A stretch of DNA of 64,000 bases from Salmonella bongori NCTC 12419 (GCF_000252995.1 NC_015761.1:1240001-1304000), one strand, 5' to 3'. Counted from the first letter of the stretch, positions 1 to 8,765 are shown. Numbers and translations are program-made. The notes: a model not told the origin generated them from the sequence alone.

Positions 1-1576
1 GCCCGGTATCCGGATCGCGATACTCCTGATCCTGAATCCAGAAATCTGCATAGGTCACGTAGCGATCAAAAATATTCTGTCCGTACTCAGAATACGATTC
101 AAGATAGGCCGTCTGGATCTCCTTGCCAATAAATTCAGCGTATTTGGGAATAAGGTAACCCTTGAGGAACTCAAGGTAGCGTTCAGCCTGCTCCTGTGGG
201 AACTGTTCGCGCTCAATTTGTTGTTCCAGGACGTAGAACAGATGTACCGGGTTGGCCGCCACTTCCGCATGATCGAAGTTGAATACGCGGGAGAGGATCT
301 TAAACGCGAATCGGGTCGAGAGACCGTTCATTCCCTCATCCACGCCTGCGTAGTCGCGGTATTCCTGGTACGACTTGGCTTTTGGATCGGTATCCTTCAG
401 ACTTTCCCCATCATAAACGCGCATTTTTGAGTAAATGCTGGAGTTTTCCGGCTCTTTCAGTCGGGAAAGAATTGAAAATCGGGACAGCGTTTCGAGGGTG
501 CCCGGCGCGCAGGGCGCATGAGCCAGTTCGCTATGATTCAGTAACTTCTCGTAAATCTTGATTTCCTCAGAAATCCGCAGGCAATAAGGCACCTTCACGA
601 TATACACGCGGTCAAGGAAGGCTTCATTATTTTTATTGTTCCGGAACGTCACCCATTCAGATTCGTTTGAGTGGGCAAGAATGATGCCATTAAAGGGCAG
701 CGCAGATATCCCCTCCGTGCCGTTGTAATTACCTTCCTGGGTGGCGGTGAGCAACGGATGCAGCACTTTAATAGGCGCTTTAAACATCTCGACGAATTCC
801 ATGATCCCCTGATTAGCGCGGCACAGCGCGCCGGAGTAGCCATATGCATCCGGATCGTTCTGGGCGTGATGTTCAAGTTTACGTATATCCACCTTGCCAA
901 CCAACGCCGAAATATCCTGGTTGTTTTCATCGCCGGGTTCGGTTTTTGCGATCGCAATCTGTTCCAGAATGGAGGGCCACACTTTCACCACGCGGAATTT
1001 AGTAATATCCCCGCCAAATTCATGCAGGCGTTTTGCCGCCCACGGGGACATAATCGTGCCGAGATAGCGGCGCGGAATGCCGTATTCTTTTTCCAGAATC
1101 TGCGCATCTTCCTGCGGATTAAACAGGCAGAGCGGGTGATCGTTTACCGGGCTGCGTTCGCCATTGGCGCTTAATACGTAAATAGGGACGCGCTGCATCA
1201 GCGATTTTAGCCGTTCAGCGAGCGATGATTTACCTCCTCCCACAGGCCCCAGCAAATAGAGAATTTGTTTCTTCTCTTCCAGGCCTTGCGCCGCATGTTT
1301 CAGGTAAGAGACTATCTGCTCAATCGCGTCTTCCATGCCGTAAAACTCTTCAAACGCAGGATAGCGAGCAATAACCCGGTTGGAGAAAAGCCGGGAAAGT
1401 CTGGGCTCCTGGGCAGTGTCGACCATATTGGGCTCACCGATAGCCATTAATAGTCGTTCTGCCGCGTTGGCATAAGCACTGCGATCTTGCCGGCAAATGG
1501 TAAGAAAATCCTGCAGTGTGAACTCTTCGTCCTTGGCAGCTTCGTAGCGCTGGCGATAGTGATCGAATATATTCAT
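1..1576 (-). CDS. yeaG: PrkA-type serine protein kinase, 5' part (3' end outside window)
   Basis: About 525 codons are readable leftwards from the ATG at 1574-1576 to the window edge without a stop. The family is about 640 residues, so roughly the last 120 are missing. The product is a cytoplasmic AAA-type ATPase/kinase of the PrkA family. The Walker A loop GPVGGGKS lies near residues 108-115, followed by the long conserved PrkA AAA core. In enterics yeaG is normally followed by yeaH and is induced by nitrogen starvation and in stationary phase. The candidate sigma-54 promoter at 1681-1696 fits the nitrogen link. Assignment is confident; only the C-terminal kinase-like part cannot be seen. 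Confidence 0.95.
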   Translation of the reverse strand, partial: MNIFDHYRQRYEAAKDEEFTLQDFLTICRQDRSAYANAAERLLMAIGEPNMVDTAQEPRLSRLFSNRVIARYPAFEEFYGMEDAIEQIVSYLKHAAQGLEEKKQILYLLGPVGGGKSSLAERLKSLMQRVPIYVLSANGERSPVNDHPLCLFNPQEDAQILEKEYGIPRRYLGTIMSPWAAKRLHEFGGDITKFRVVKVWPSILEQIAIAKTEPGDENNQDISALVGKVDIRKLEHHAQNDPDAYGYSGALCRANQGIMEFVEMFKAPIKVLHPLLTATQEGNYNGTEGISALPFNGIILAHSNESEWVTFRNNKNNEAFLDRVYIVKVPYCLRISEEIKIYEKLLNHSELAHAPCAPGTLETLSRFSILSRLKEPENSSIYSKMRVYDGESLKDTDPKAKSYQEYRDYAGVDEGMNGLSTRFAFKILSRVFNFDHAEVAANPVHLFYVLEQQIEREQFPQEQAERYLEFLKGYLIPKYAEFIGKEIQTAYLESYSEYGQNIFDRYVTYADFWIQDQEYRDPDTG

Positions 1577-2000
1577 GATATGCCATCCTTTCGTTTTTTC
1601 GCACATGTTAAGAGCCGTTCATATGAATAGTAGAGGCTCCCGGAAGAGGTAGACTGAACGCCGTTTATGCTAAGGAAAAAAGCGACTCTCATGCCATTTT
1701 GTTGGTCAGGAGATCAACGTGCCCGGTGATACACCTTCTTAACATTAAGCGTAGATGGCATTTGCCAAACTTGCCTGCGCACGCCGCAGGATTTCGATGG
1801 CATATCAATAACTCATCGGGTGGAAATGCCGGGTGAATGTCAGAAAAAGTGCCCCCCGTCACATAACAATCATCTGCTGATCATCTGAAAATAATCTGTG
1901 GTGGTGATATTAAACGGTTACATTGTGTAAAATAGTTGGGCATATGCGTATTGGCAGTTACACTTTTGCCGCGAAACATTTGAATAAGGAATTATGGATT
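1577..2000. other. Divergent yeaG/mipA intergenic region
   Basis: These 424 bp separate the divergent yeaG and mipA. They hold the candidate sigma-54 promoter for yeaG (1681-1696) and, nearer mipA, an AT-rich stretch around 1915-1935 with a TAAAAT-like -10 hexamer. No convincing small ORF or RNA gene was seen. Confidence 0.5.
1681..1696 (-). promoter_or_regulatory. Candidate sigma-54 promoter of yeaG
   Basis: Read on the minus strand the site is TGGCATGAGAGTCGCT. It has GG and GC separated by exactly ten bases, as the -24/-12 elements of RpoN promoters require. It lies about 105 bp upstream of the yeaG ATG, giving a leader of roughly 95 nt. RpoN/NtrC control of yeaGH is known in enterics; that this exact site is used is inferred. 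Confidence 0.55.
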
Positions 2001-2747
2001 GTGACCAAACTTAAACTTCTGACTCTTGGCGTGCTTATTGCAACGTCCGCCAGCGTCGCGCACGCTGAAAGCAACCTGACGCTGGGTGCAGGCGTTGGTG
2101 TGGTTGAACACCCTTATAAAGATTACGATAGCGATGTTTATCCGATACCGGTCATCGCTTATGAAAGTGAAAACTTCTGGTTCCGGGGTCTGGGCGGCGG
2201 CTATTACTTGTGGAATGACAATACCGATAAATTGTCAATAATGGCGTACTGGTCCCCCATGTACTTCAAACCGGACGACAGCGACGACCATCAGTTGCGC
2301 CGGCTGGACAAGCGTAAGAGTACGGTGATGGCGGGTGTTTCTTATGCCCATCATACCCAATATGGTTTCCTGCGTACCTCTTTGGCAGGAGATACGCTGG
2401 ATAACAGTAACGGTATCGTCTGGGATCTGGCCTGGTTGTACCGGTACACCAATGGTGGGCTGACCCTGACGCCAGGTATCGGGGTAGAATGGAATAGCGA
2501 GAACCAGAACGACTATTATTACGGCGTATCACGTAAAGAGTCTTCGCGTAGTGGCTTGCGCGGCTATAACCCGAATGACAGTTGGAACCCGTATCTTGAG
2601 CTTAGCGCTAACTATAATTTCTCAGGCAACTGGAGCGTATACGGTACTGCGCGTTACACCCGCCTGTCGGATGAAATTACCGATAGCCCGATGGTGGATA
2701 AATCGTGGACTGGTATCCTTTCTACTGGCGTGACGTATCGATTCTGA
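2001..2747 (+). CDS. mipA: MipA/OmpV family outer-membrane scaffolding protein
   Basis: The product is 248 residues. A Sec signal peptide (KLKLL basic start, hydrophobic core, cleavage after AHA near residue 22) precedes a glycine- and aromatic-rich beta-barrel that ends in ..TYRF, with the C-terminal phenylalanine typical of outer-membrane proteins. E. coli MipA is described as a scaffold linking the murein synthase PBP1b to the lytic transglycosylase MltA. I chose the GTG at 2001 because AAGGA lies ten bases upstream and because the length and signal peptide then match MipA. The same frame stays open upstream to 1923, but that would put about 26 residues ahead of the signal peptide. A hairpin follows the stop. 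Confidence 0.93.
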   Translation: MTKLKLLTLGVLIATSASVAHAESNLTLGAGVGVVEHPYKDYDSDVYPIPVIAYESENFWFRGLGGGYYLWNDNTDKLSIMAYWSPMYFKPDDSDDHQLRRLDKRKSTVMAGVSYAHHTQYGFLRTSLAGDTLDNSNGIVWDLAWLYRYTNGGLTLTPGIGVEWNSENQNDYYYGVSRKESSRSGLRGYNPNDSWNPYLELSANYNFSGNWSVYGTARYTRLSDEITDSPMVDKSWTGILSTGVTYRF

Positions 2748-2775
2748 GTTCATGCCTGTGCCAGAAAATCCTTGC

Positions 2776-2798
2776 GAAGCCTGCTTTATGCAGGCTTC
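2776..2798 (+). terminator. Hairpin downstream of mipA
   Basis: A perfect 9-bp stem (GAAGCCTGC/GCAGGCTTC) with a 5-nt loop begins 28 bases after the mipA stop. No strong U-tract follows, so it may act as a weak terminator or a 3'-end stabiliser. Confidence 0.6.
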
Positions 2799-3070
2799 AG
2801 TATATTGACACCTGGATTCGTTTTATGGGATAGCGTCGTAGACGCCTTATTTTGTCTGTAATAAAGACGTTTCAGATAACGTAAAGTATGGCAAAGTTTT
2901 ACGCGGCTTACGCTTTATAACATCCCTTTAAATAACTATGCGTTAATGTGTAAAAGCCTGGTTATTACAATCACACTAACAATTAGTGCATTAATTGTTG
3001 CAATGCCAGCTATTATCGACCTGTCACTCTCCGCTTATGCTATGCCCATTCTTCACCATGAGTAAGACGA
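2799..3070. other. AT-rich intergenic region upstream of the radical SAM gene
   Basis: This AT-rich, gene-free stretch lies between the mipA hairpin and the radical SAM gene. Its composition differs from the flanking backbone and fits the edge of an inserted segment. It presumably holds the promoter of the next gene. No small ORF with a Shine-Dalgarno sequence was seen. Confidence 0.4.
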
Positions 3071-4267
3071 ATGAACATAGTATTCAATACCGTTGCCAAG
3101 CCCAGCGGCAGTTTGTGTAATTTATCCTGCAAATACTGTTTCTATCTTGATAAACCCCGGGCACAGCGTGTCATGTCTGATGATGTGCTGGAAACATATA
3201 TCCGTCGGGTAATTGATGATACGCCCTCCTCAGACGTCTCGTTTTGCTGGCAGGGCGGTGAGCCGACACTGTGCGGCCTCTCTTTTTACCAAAAAGTAGT
3301 GTTATTACAGCAGCGCTATGCCAACGGCAAAACTATCCATAACAGTTTGCAAACGAATGGGGTATTAATCAACGAAGAGTGGGCCGCTTTCTTTGCGCAG
3401 CACCGTTTCCTGCTCGGTATATCGATTGATGGGCCGCAAGTTGTTCACGATCATTACCGGAAGACGGCGTCAGGACGGGCGTCTTTTTCCCGGGTCGTTA
3501 ATGCTATCCGCCTCTTGCAGGCAAATGATGTCGAGTTCAATACGCTCACCGTTGTCAATGATGAGTCATGTCGTCATGGTAATGCGATTTACCGTTTTTT
3601 GACTCAGGAACTGGGCAGCAGACATCTGCAATTCATCCCTGTTGTTGAGCAATCTGTGCCGGAGGATGGTTGCGCTTCGGCGATGCCTGACGTCAATTTT
3701 TCACCTTCGCTGCTGCCTTTTTCCGTCACACCTGAAGGGTGGGGCGCATTTATGTGTGATGTCTTTGATAAATGGATACGACACGATGTCGGGCGCATAT
3801 TTGTACAGCTTTTTGATAATTTACTGGGTGTCTGGATGGGGGAACCCGCTACGCTTTGCACTATGCAGCCGACCTGCGGACAAAGCCTGCTGGTGGAGCA
3901 GAATGGCGACGTTTTCAGCTGCGACCATTTTGTCTTTCCCTCTTATAAACTGGGCAACTTACGACAACAGCCTTTAAAAGAGATGGCGGCTTCTCCTTTT
4001 CAGCAGCAGTTTGGCGCGGCTAAAGCGAACCTGTCTTCACGTTGCCAGAACTGCACCTGGCGCTTTGCCTGTCACGGCGGCTGTCCGAAACACAGAATCT
4101 GCAGGGAAGACAGCGAACTGCAAAATTATCTCTGCAAAGGATACTTACAGTTCTTTCAGCATATAACACCCTATATGAATGTGATGCGTCAGTTATTACT
4201 GAATCATCAACCTGCTGCGCATATTACCCGCATCGTTGACTTGATTGCGAAGGACGCTCGGCAGTGA
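3071..4267 (+). CDS. Anaerobic sulfatase-maturating enzyme-like radical SAM/SPASM protein
   Basis: The 398-residue product has the radical SAM cluster motif CNLSCKYC (Cys16, 20, 23) at the N terminus and WQGGEP near residue 60. The C-terminal SPASM region is Cys-rich: Cys263, 269 and 284, then CQNC and ACHGGC (Cys325, 328, 334, 338), then Cys344 and 355. This pattern matches anSME/AtsB-type enzymes, which oxidise a Cys or Ser of a sulfatase to formylglycine using three 4Fe-4S clusters. No sulfatase gene lies in the window, so this is an orphan maturase or acts on another peptide. It sits between mipA and yeaE, which I recall as adjacent in E. coli K-12. The Shine-Dalgarno is weak. Family is sure, substrate unknown. 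Confidence 0.85.
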   Translation: MNIVFNTVAKPSGSLCNLSCKYCFYLDKPRAQRVMSDDVLETYIRRVIDDTPSSDVSFCWQGGEPTLCGLSFYQKVVLLQQRYANGKTIHNSLQTNGVLINEEWAAFFAQHRFLLGISIDGPQVVHDHYRKTASGRASFSRVVNAIRLLQANDVEFNTLTVVNDESCRHGNAIYRFLTQELGSRHLQFIPVVEQSVPEDGCASAMPDVNFSPSLLPFSVTPEGWGAFMCDVFDKWIRHDVGRIFVQLFDNLLGVWMGEPATLCTMQPTCGQSLLVEQNGDVFSCDHFVFPSYKLGNLRQQPLKEMAASPFQQQFGAAKANLSSRCQNCTWRFACHGGCPKHRICREDSELQNYLCKGYLQFFQHITPYMNVMRQLLLNHQPAAHITRIVDLIAKDARQ

Positions 4268-4478
4268 CAAGACCATTAGCCTGAAGCATGTCGATAACCA
4301 ACATGAAAAGCAGCGGATTTGATCAAAAATGGCGGGTGTTGTGCCTGACCCTCGCAACGCCGCAAGGGGGAAAACGTCAAAATCGATCGGAATAGTCATT
4401 TTCGCAGTACGATGTCGGACATCACCGTAGGGGATAAGTGTCCTGTATTATTTTACCGTTGGCGACACCGTAGAGGAG

Positions 4479-5336
4479 ATGATGAAAGTGAAAAACGTAA
4501 CGTTCAGCGGTCAGGCGGTACTGCCGGCCGTGGGGCAGGGAACATGGTATATGGGCGAGCGTGCGGATCATCGTCAGCGTGAAGTCTCGGCGCTACGTGC
4601 AGGCCTTGATCTGGGGTTACGCCTTATCGATACGGCGGAAATGTATGCCGATGGTGGTGCGGAAAAGGTGGTGGGCGAGGCGCTGGTAGGGCGACGCGAT
4701 GAGGCCTTTCTGGTGTCAAAAGTGTATCCATGGAACGCGGGTGGTCAAAAGCTGGTCGCTGCTTGCGAGGGAAGCTTGCGTCGTCTCAAAACAGATTATC
4801 TCGATCTTTATTTGTTGCACTGGCCCGGAAGTGTTTCATTCGAAGAGACCGTTGAAGGTATGGAGCGGCTAATAGCGCAGGGGAAAATTCGTCGCTGGGG
4901 AGTATCTAACTTTGATTATGACGATATGCAGGCGCTGTGGCGTGTAGAAGGAGGGCAGCAATGCGCGACAAATCAGGTGCTCTATCATCTGGCGTCACGC
5001 GGTATTGAGTATGATTTATTGCCGTGGTGTCAACAACAGCGAATGCCAGTGATGGCCTATAGCCCGCTCGCACAGGCTGGACGGCTACGTAGCGGTTTAC
5101 TGAATCATCCCGTGGTGAATGAGATTGCACAGACACACGACGTTACGGTCGCGCAAATTTTATTGGCGTGGGTGATTGCGCACCCGGGCGTCGTGGCGAT
5201 CCCGAAAGCCGGAAGTGCAGAGCATGTGAAACAGAATGCGGCGGTGCTTGAGATTACCTTGTCAGCAAACGAACTTGCTTTACTGGACAACGCCTGGCCC
5301 GCGCCAAAAGGCAAAACCACGTTGGATATGGTGTGA
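4479..5336 (+). CDS. yeaE: Aldo-keto reductase YeaE (methylglyoxal reductase type)
   Basis: This is a 285-residue cytoplasmic (beta/alpha)8 NADPH-dependent reductase. The AKR catalytic tetrad is visible as Asp51 and Tyr56 in DTAEMY, Lys81 in SKVYPWN and His114 in LLHWPG. The NADPH-binding signature IPKAGSAEHV lies near the C terminus. The E. coli orthologue reduces methylglyoxal and other aldehydes. The AGAGGAG Shine-Dalgarno runs directly into two tandem ATGs (4479 and 4482), and either could be the start. The gene is monocistronic and convergent with yeaD, with a REP-like palindrome between them. Confidence 0.92.
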   Translation: MMKVKNVTFSGQAVLPAVGQGTWYMGERADHRQREVSALRAGLDLGLRLIDTAEMYADGGAEKVVGEALVGRRDEAFLVSKVYPWNAGGQKLVAACEGSLRRLKTDYLDLYLLHWPGSVSFEETVEGMERLIAQGKIRRWGVSNFDYDDMQALWRVEGGQQCATNQVLYHLASRGIEYDLLPWCQQQRMPVMAYSPLAQAGRLRSGLLNHPVVNEIAQTHDVTVAQILLAWVIAHPGVVAIPKAGSAEHVKQNAAVLEITLSANELALLDNAWPAPKGKTTLDMV

Positions 5337-5350
5337 TGCCAAATAACGCT

Positions 5351-5396
5351 TTTTTTGCCGGATAAGATGCCTGAACATCGTTATCCGGCGAAAAAA
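5351..5396. repeat. REP-like palindrome between yeaE and yeaD
   Basis: GCCGGATAA...TTATCCGGC forms a stem, extended outward by pairing of a T-run (5351-5356) with an A-run (5391-5396). It lies between convergent genes and could terminate transcription from both sides. The GCCGGAT core is typical of enterobacterial REP elements. Confidence 0.7.
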
Positions 5397-5470
5397 GTCT
5401 GACAGCAACGGGGCCTGTCAGACCTGAGAAACCTCAACTTGCCTGCGGAAACGCCGGCCACCATTCTCCG

Positions 5471-6355
5471 TTAACGTTTTGCGACGCGGATAGTCTGTGC
5501 CAGACGGGAGGGCTTTTCTTCTGTGGCTTTTTGCGGCGCAGTGGCGTAAGCCGTTTCAACGCACACAAATGTTTTATAGCCGTCATCTGGCATGTCGCCC
5601 ATGCTGACGGACAACGCCGGGCCAGGGTTCCAGCCTACAACGTTAAGATGATGGTGGTGAACAACCTCAATCGTACGGCTTAACGTCTTATCGTGGATCA
5701 TGCTACATGCTTCAGGATTGAGATAAACGCGATCGGTACGGTCCGGGAAGGCCTGAACGCCGTCGGCCAGGATACCTTCTTTGGCATCGTTAACTTTATC
5801 AATAAACCGATCGCCGAGTCCGCTGACCTGAACGTTGGCGATATCGCCAACGTTAAAATAGCTGTGGAGAGCGGATGTGGTTGCAAACTCGCCATGTGCT
5901 TCCAGTTCAATTTCACAGGTTTTGCCTACTTTAAAACGTGCCAGCAGCGTGAAATCGTGCGGCCAGTATTTCCGGGTGGCCTCACTGCTTTGCAGCTCAA
6001 ATGTCAGCATTACGCCATTATCATCTTCATTATGCGCTTTTAGCGCCCACGGTAGATTACGCGCAAAGCCGTGTGACGGCAGACCTTGTTGAGCCGCAGG
6101 TCCAAACCAGGGCCAGCAGATCGGTACGCCGCCACGTAGCGCCACGCCGGTTTTGAAAGGCGTATTATTACTGAGCCACAATACCTCTTCCTCGCCAACG
6201 GGTTTCCAGGAAAGAAGATGCGCACCCTGTAATGCAAAAGCGGCTTTAACCTGTGGATGGTCGATAACAACCAGCTCCAGATCGTCAAGCTGGCGGCGGG
6301 ATAAGACAGGAGTAAACTGTTCGATAACCGGTAGGGCAAAAATTTTATTAATCAT
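5471..6355 (-). CDS. yeaD: D-hexose-6-phosphate mutarotase (aldose 1-epimerase family)
   Basis: The 294-residue product belongs to the YeaD/YMR099c branch of the galactose mutarotase superfamily. It interconverts the alpha and beta anomers of glucose-6-phosphate and related sugars. Visible family marks are RGGVPICWPWFGP near residues 74-86, the SHGFAR segment (its His is a likely catalytic residue), the HSYFNV motif and a late VETA segment with its catalytic Glu. It follows gapA on the same strand across a 335-bp gap with the gapA terminator, so it probably has its own promoter. Its location next to glyceraldehyde-3-phosphate dehydrogenase suits a glycolytic accessory role. Confidence 0.93.
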   Translation of the reverse strand: MINKIFALPVIEQFTPVLSRRQLDDLELVVIDHPQVKAAFALQGAHLLSWKPVGEEEVLWLSNNTPFKTGVALRGGVPICWPWFGPAAQQGLPSHGFARNLPWALKAHNEDDNGVMLTFELQSSEATRKYWPHDFTLLARFKVGKTCEIELEAHGEFATTSALHSYFNVGDIANVQVSGLGDRFIDKVNDAKEGILADGVQAFPDRTDRVYLNPEACSMIHDKTLSRTIEVVHHHHLNVVGWNPGPALSVSMGDMPDDGYKTFVCVETAYATAPQKATEEKPSRLAQTIRVAKR

Positions 6356-6637
6356 TACGCAATCCTTTTTACCTCAAATAATTCGAGTTGTAGGACAAGG
6401 CACAGGTGCCTTGAACAGCGCTTGCGCTGGCCCTATGGGGCGAGGTCGCAGGCCGGGTAAACGCGGCAAGTGAGTGACAAATTCGTCAGCAACAAATTTG
6501 AACAACCCGATTGCCTTCAGTCAGGGAGATGGATGTCCCTGGATTCATCCCGATAAGCTTGACTTCTGTCAGTGATTCGGGTGAGAGAGCGTAGTCAGCA
6601 CCTCTGAAATTTGAGGTGTGACGGGGATATCTTTGGG
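6356..6637. other. yeaD upstream intergenic region with degenerate repeat-like sequence
   Basis: The segment from about 6375 to 6480 (ataattcgagttgtagga... and on through a GC-rich part) resembles a dispersed enterobacterial intergenic repeat, although only its start looks familiar to me. A short CAGGGA/TCCCTG hairpin lies near 6519-6541. No ORF with a Shine-Dalgarno sequence was seen. Promoter elements for yeaD must lie here but were not resolved. Confidence 0.35.
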
Positions 6638-6667
6638 CAAAAAAAAAGAGCGACCAGAGTCGCTCTT
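6638..6667 (-). terminator. Intrinsic terminator of gapA
   Basis: On the minus strand a 9-bp stem (AAGAGCGAC/GTCGCTCTT) with a 4-nt loop is followed by a run of T residues. It starts 23 bases past the gapA stop and is a textbook rho-independent terminator. Confidence 0.93.
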
Positions 6668-6690
6668 ACCAATGACTGTTTCATCTCAAC

Positions 6691-7686
6691 TTATTTGGAG
6701 ATGTGGGCAATCAGGTCCAGAACTTTGTTAGAGTAGCCGGTTTCGTTATCGTACCAGGAGACCAGTTTCACGAAGTTGTCGTTCAGTGCGATACCTGCTT
6801 TAGCATCAAACACGGAAGTGCATACTTCGCCGTTGAAATCGGTAGAAACTACGTCATCTTCGGTGTAGCCCAGAACGCCTTTCATTGCGCCTTCGGAAGC
6901 AGCTTTCATTGCTTTCTTAATCTCTTCATAAGAAGCCGCTTTTTCCAGGCGAACAGTCAGGTCAACGACGGATACGTTCGGCGTCGGAACACGGAACGCC
7001 ATACCAGTCAGTTTACCGTTCAGTTCCGGCAGTACTTTACCTACTGCTTTCGCTGCACCCGTAGAGGACGGGATGATGTTCTGAGCTGCGCCGCGGCCGC
7101 CGCGCCAGTCTTTGTGAGACGGACCATCAACGGTTTTCTGAGTAGCGGTGGTGGCGTGAACAGTGGTCATCAGGCCTTCAACGATACCGAAGTTGTCGTT
7201 GATCACTTTTGCCAGCGGTGCCAGGCAGTTAGTGGTGCAGGATGCGTTGGAAACGATGTCCTGGCCTGCGTAAGTGTCGAAGTTAGCGCCTTTAACGAAC
7301 ATCGGGGTGTTGTCTTTAGACGGACCGGTCATAACCACTTTTTTCGCGCCAGCGGTGATGTGCTTACGAGCAGTTTCGTCGGTCAGGAACAGGCCAGTCG
7401 CTTCAGCAACGACGTCAACACCAACTTCGTCCCATTTCAGGTTAGCCGGATCGCGCTCAGCGGTAACACGGATTTTCTTACCGTTAACGATCAGATGACC
7501 GTCTTTCACTTCAACAGTACCGTCGAAACGGCCGTGAGTGGAGTCATATTTCAGCATGTATGCCATGTACTCTGCGTCTAACAGGTCGTTGATTGCAACG
7601 ATCTCGATGTCAGAACGTTTCTGAGCAGCACGGAAAACAATGCGACCGATACGGCCAAAACCGTTGATACCTACTTTGATAGTCAT
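6691..7686 (-). CDS. gapA: Glyceraldehyde-3-phosphate dehydrogenase A
   Basis: This 331-residue glycolytic enzyme converts glyceraldehyde-3-phosphate, NAD+ and phosphate to 1,3-bisphosphoglycerate. The Rossmann motif INGFGRIG is at the N terminus and the catalytic Cys lies in NASCTTNCLAPL (about residue 150). The ATG at 7684-7686 gives the family N terminus TIKVGINGFG and is preceded by GGTGGA. An in-frame upstream GTG would add three residues and is not favoured. Codon use is highly biased, as expected for one of the most abundant proteins. The gene is divergent from msrB. Confidence 0.98.
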   Translation of the reverse strand: MTIKVGINGFGRIGRIVFRAAQKRSDIEIVAINDLLDAEYMAYMLKYDSTHGRFDGTVEVKDGHLIVNGKKIRVTAERDPANLKWDEVGVDVVAEATGLFLTDETARKHITAGAKKVVMTGPSKDNTPMFVKGANFDTYAGQDIVSNASCTTNCLAPLAKVINDNFGIVEGLMTTVHATTATQKTVDGPSHKDWRGGRGAAQNIIPSSTGAAKAVGKVLPELNGKLTGMAFRVPTPNVSVVDLTVRLEKAASYEEIKKAMKAASEGAMKGVLGYTEDDVVSTDFNGEVCTSVFDAKAGIALNDNFVKLVSWYDNETGYSNKVLDLIAHISK

Positions 7687-8027
7687 ATATTCCACCAGCT
7701 ATTTGTTAGTGAATAAAAGGTTGCCTGTAAAATTACAAAAACCTTACGCAGCGTCAAGCGGAATCGTGTCAATCATTGCGACAAATCAATCCTCTGCACA
7801 ACCTTTGCGCGGCTGATTCGCCTCACTCTTCCTTTCGGCTTGAAACCACATGGGGCCACCGCCCCGAATTTTAAAGGGCGACCGAGATAATAATGTGATA
7901 TCAGTCACGATTCGTGAGCCGCCATTTCGCAATGATCAAGTTTAGAACAAAAGTTGGTACTGAGGTGTTAATGTTTTGTTAGAATCGGTCAGGCAATGTG
8001 AGCATGTATAAAGTGAGATGTGAGCAA
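7687..8027. other. Divergent gapA/msrB regulatory region
   Basis: These 341 bp hold the promoters of gapA and msrB. gapA in E. coli has several promoters, including CRP- and stress-sigma-dependent ones. I could not assign individual hexamers with confidence and saw no small gene here. Confidence 0.5.
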
Positions 8028-8441
8028 ATGGCTAACCAACCTTCAGCAGAAGAACTCAAGAAAAAATTGTCCGAAATGCAATTCTATGTGACGCAAAATC
8101 GTGGCACAGAGCCGCCATTTACCGGGCGTTTACTCCATAATAAACGCGATGGGGTTTATCACTGTCTGGTCTGTGATGCGCCGCTTTTTTACTCTCACAC
8201 TAAATATGACTCAGGCTGCGGCTGGCCAAGCTTTTACGAGCCTGTCAGCGAAGAGGCAATCCGTTATATAGACGATTTTACCCATGGAATGCAGCGTGTC
8301 GAAATCCGCTGCGGGCATTGCGATGCGCATCTTGGACACGTATTCCCGGATGGTCCACAGCCCACCGGTGAACGTTATTGCGTTAACTCGGCCTCGCTGG
8401 CCTTTTCTGACGAAAAAAACGGCGATCAAATAAAAGGTTGA
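8028..8441 (+). CDS. msrB: Peptide-methionine (R)-S-oxide reductase
   Basis: The 137-residue enzyme reduces the R-epimer of methionine sulfoxide in oxidised proteins with thioredoxin. Structural zinc is held by two CxxC pairs (Cys46/49 and Cys95/98). The catalytic Cys118 lies in GERYCVNSAS. The SGCGWPSFY and HLGHVFPDGP motifs are intact. I chose the ATG at 8028 because it gives the family N terminus; the frame stays open to a GTG at 7998, which would add ten residues. yeaC follows after 42 bp and is probably co-transcribed. Confidence 0.95.
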   Translation: MANQPSAEELKKKLSEMQFYVTQNRGTEPPFTGRLLHNKRDGVYHCLVCDAPLFYSHTKYDSGCGWPSFYEPVSEEAIRYIDDFTHGMQRVEIRCGHCDAHLGHVFPDGPQPTGERYCVNSASLAFSDEKNGDQIKG

Positions 8442-8483
8442 AAAAACGATTCAGCAAATTATTCCACAGAAACGGACCCTATC

Positions 8484-8765
8484 ATGAATCTTGATGAGAT
8501 CATTAACAGCATGACGCCGGAAATATATCAACGTTTAGCTACTGCGGTGGAGGTGGGAAAATGGCCGGATGGTGTGCCGCTGACGCCGGAACAAAAAGAA
8601 AACTGTCTGCAACTGGTGATGTTGTGGCAGGCGCGGCACAATACGGAAGCGCAGCATATGACCATCGATACTCACGGTCAGATGGTGATGAAAAGCAAGC
8701 AGCAGCTCAAAGCGGATTTCGGCATTACTCCCCAGCCGATTGCGACATTAAAAATGCAGCAATAA
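8484..8765 (+). CDS. yeaC: DUF1315 family protein YeaC
   Basis: This 93-residue soluble, acidic protein has no signal peptide or membrane segment. It matches the enterobacterial YeaC/DUF1315 family throughout (SMTPEIYQRL, GKWPDGVPLTPEQ). No biochemical function is known to me. It lies 42 bp after msrB in the same direction, so co-transcription is likely. A REP-type palindrome follows. No catalytic motif is evident. Confidence 0.85.
   Translation: MNLDEIINSMTPEIYQRLATAVEVGKWPDGVPLTPEQKENCLQLVMLWQARHNTEAQHMTIDTHGQMVMKSKQQLKADFGITPQPIATLKMQQ

Noticed and set aside
671..1174. 167-residue open frame opposite yeaG
   Set aside because: It overlaps the conserved PrkA coding sequence, has no Shine-Dalgarno and no recognisable domain.
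4268..4478. Possible small gene between the radical SAM gene and yeaE
   Set aside because: The short frames lack ribosome sites or run into yeaE in the wrong frame; only a plain promoter region is supported.
6703..7581. 292-residue open frame antisense to gapA
   Set aside because: It lies wholly within the strongly codon-biased gapA gene on the other strand, has a Phe/Val/Ser-rich composition typical of antisense shadows and no ribosome-binding site or known family.
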